A stretch of 64,000 bases of DNA. It comes from Hormiphora californensis. Lineage: Eukaryota > Ctenophora > Tentaculata > Cydippida > Pleurobrachiidae. Location: positions 8,045,151 to 8,109,150 of the forward strand of contig CM035350.1 of the NCBI GenBank assembly GCA_020137815.1. Direction: 5' to 3'. Numbering within the stretch: position 1 is the stretch's first letter; every line of letters starts with the position of its first letter. A program made the position numbers and the translations under genes. Positions 62,152-64,000 of the stretch are shown here, in pieces. The notes under the pieces were generated by a model that ran no database searches, was not told the origin of the DNA, and was given only the letters and a program-made list of their open reading frames with translations.

Positions 62152-63140
62152 CTGGGGGAGAGGGGGAGTTGGGATCTTGGGATTAAAGGAAGGGGTAACT
62201 GCAGTTAACTGGGACCCTTCTCATTGGATTACCGAGGTGTTATCGGTTGATTATGCTGGATTACTGCATGCTATAATAGTATATGTTACGATGCATGACT
62301 GATGGAGTCTTCAGCACTAAGGGGATTATCATACCGATGGTACCCGAGTGTTTGGTAATAGAAGGATGGGGTTGTCAGCTAATAATTGTCTGGTCCCTTG
62401 TAACACGCCGCACCAAACAACATGATCATGACAAATTATTGACAGTCCCTCACCTGGGCACCGTCACTCATGCTATATTTGACATCCGGGCAGTTGATTT
62501 TTTCCCTGCCCGGGTGATTGCCGAAGGCAATCACCCGGGATGATGTTTTTAGCACGCACGTGCTAAAAAGATCATTCAGGGTTTAGAAATCAGCAGATTG
62601 TGTAGTTACTAGTTAACTAAAATGTCCGTCCGTCCGTCTGTCCACCGTTACACATAGCAACAAAGTCTGCTCCTTCATAAAACTTTCAACTCACACTTTG
62701 TTGATGCAACAAGGGAAATGATTAACACATATTGTGGCGCGCAATTACTCACTCGTATCACTTCCTATTGTCACCTGAAATCACTTTGGGTACCCTACAG
62801 CCGTACCATGACGTGGTAGCAAGTCTTCCAAGCATGAAACTACTATCACACAATAATTGCAAGTGACTGGTGTTAAGATTACTGAGGCCTGAGGGTAAAG
62901 GTGAAGCGCTTGGTCACCAACTAGGGTCTCCTAAGCAACTGTCTTGGTTATCATAGCAACTGCCTTGGTTACCATAGCAACCACCATGGTTACCATAGCA
63001 ACTAACATCGTATCAGCCAAAAATTGCTCTTAGAGTGCAAAATTCATCGGAAAATCTGAATTTGAAGCTTATTCATCAATTTTACACCCATCTGGGGCAG
63101 GGAAACACCGCATTATGAAAACATAATGCAATAATTCTTG
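62152..63140. other. Upstream region of DYNC2I2 visible exons
   Basis: Earlier DYNC2I2 exons should be here or beyond but were not identified. A perfect hairpin (62509-62539, GAA loop) and a second one (62546-62569) stand side by side, followed by 'gtccgtccgtccgtctgtcc'. A 'taccatagcaacta' motif is tandemly repeated about four times near 62945-63005. Confidence 0.5.
62509..62569. repeat. Two adjacent perfect hairpins
   Basis: CCCGGGTGATTGCC pairs with GGCAATCACCCGGG around GAA. Six bases later, TTTTTAGCACG pairs with CGTGCTAAAAA around CA. On the minus strand the order is an AT-rich stem and then a GC-rich stem with a TTC loop. Confidence 0.85.
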
Positions 63141-63248
63141 TTATTTTAGGTAAATTCTATAGGTTGTTTGTAAACCATTCACATAGGTTTCTATGATGCC
63201 AGGTGCAGCAGCATTAGTTGTTAAATCTAACGTGTCATGGTGGCCTGC
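63141..63248 (-). CDS. Possible terminal exon of an unidentified minus-strand gene
   Basis: After a good acceptor ('ttctctttctcgcag') the frame reads HHDTLDLTTNAAAPGIIETY followed by VNGLQTTYRIYLK and a stop. No family recognised, and the remaining gene would be beyond the window. It could be chance. Confidence 0.25.
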   Translation of the reverse strand, partial: AGHHDTLDLTTNAAAPGIIETYVNGLQTTYRIYLK

Positions 63249-63690
63249 GAGAAAGAGAAAACCGACAACAGATAAATACCATAACTGCCCAACTATAAAA
63301 GTAGAGCGAGTTTGGTTAAACCAGATGGTACCAGTCTGAGAGGAGCATGACACGCCTCTAGCTCGCCATAAAGAGTCTTTATATGGATCTGGCAACTCTG
63401 CAGAATGTTGTCTGCTCTGGGAGGGGGGGGGGCTCTGCTCTAGAAGATGATTTTTTAATCGTGCTCAGTTCTTATTCGCACTGAATATTATTGTAGCTAC
63501 TGCAGATTGCAGAACCATAAAGCCTCCTAGTCTCAGCTTGTTTGAGAGACTGTTTAGTTGTGGTCGAATAAGAAATGAGATAGGGGCATTGCACTCGGGG
63601 GTCAGATTAAATTGTTTTTGCCACAAAACAAGATTGCATTCTATACTTTCTTTTTTCCTGCTCACTTTTCTCTACCTTTTCTACCTACTT

Positions 63691-63864
<174 letters not shown>

Positions 63865-64000
63865 GGTTTACTATTCAGCAGCTGGTTTGAGACTCGTGAA
63901 AGCTTATTAATGAGAGTCACCACCCAACTGGGATAGCTCATCTTCAGATTAATTTATAGAAGGAGAGGGGGTATAAGAGGGGCTAACCACATGCCCACAA

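Overview
The window is nuclear DNA from an animal. Its genes are split by spliceosomal GT-AG introns and encode clearly metazoan or ciliate-cell proteins: CDC6, a D-type cyclin, FANK1, DYNC2I2, a class A-like GPCR and two C2H2 zinc-finger proteins. Short exons, moderate introns, an AT-rich background and extreme (CT/GA)n microsatellites would fit an early-branching animal such as a sponge. That placement is inference; nothing here names the species.

Layout. 1-1.7 kb: 3' end of CDC6 (+). 5.6-10.9 kb: a six-finger zinc-finger gene (+). 13.6-17.1 kb: its paralogue (-), tail-to-tail with it, sharing a nearly identical ~485-bp block that includes an intron. 19.7-46.6 kb: a FANK1-like gene (-), with FN3 exons at the right and ankyrin exons at 41 kb and 24-20 kb. 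One FANK1 intron (23,728-40,861) is about 17 kb. It holds three giant foldback (palindromic) elements, a LINE remnant, a field of 'gtgcaggggc' repeats and, on the opposite strand, a complete five-exon GPCR gene (36.8-40.4 kb). 49.2-57.7 kb: cyclin D (+), head-to-head with FANK1, lacking a middle exon near a 100-N assembly gap. 59.1-62.2 kb and beyond: DYNC2I2 (-), convergent with cyclin D.

Mobile DNA dominates the rest. Several non-autonomous elements have visible termini and target-site duplications (TTAA, TA and 8-bp classes). These include a 52-100 bp hairpin element family with 8-bp duplications and a pogo/Tigger-like element inside a DYNC2I2 intron. Minisatellites of roughly 17, 20, 25, 31, 33, 43 and 74 bp sit mostly inside introns.

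The genes do not form an operon-like unit. CDC6 and cyclin D are both G1/S regulators, and FANK1 and DYNC2I2 are both linked to cilia or the male germline in other animals, but their proximity may be chance. Exon boundaries were placed by hand from GT-AG signals, phase continuity and remembered family patterns. Sequence quality looks poor around 41.6-43.7 kb and 54-55 kb.
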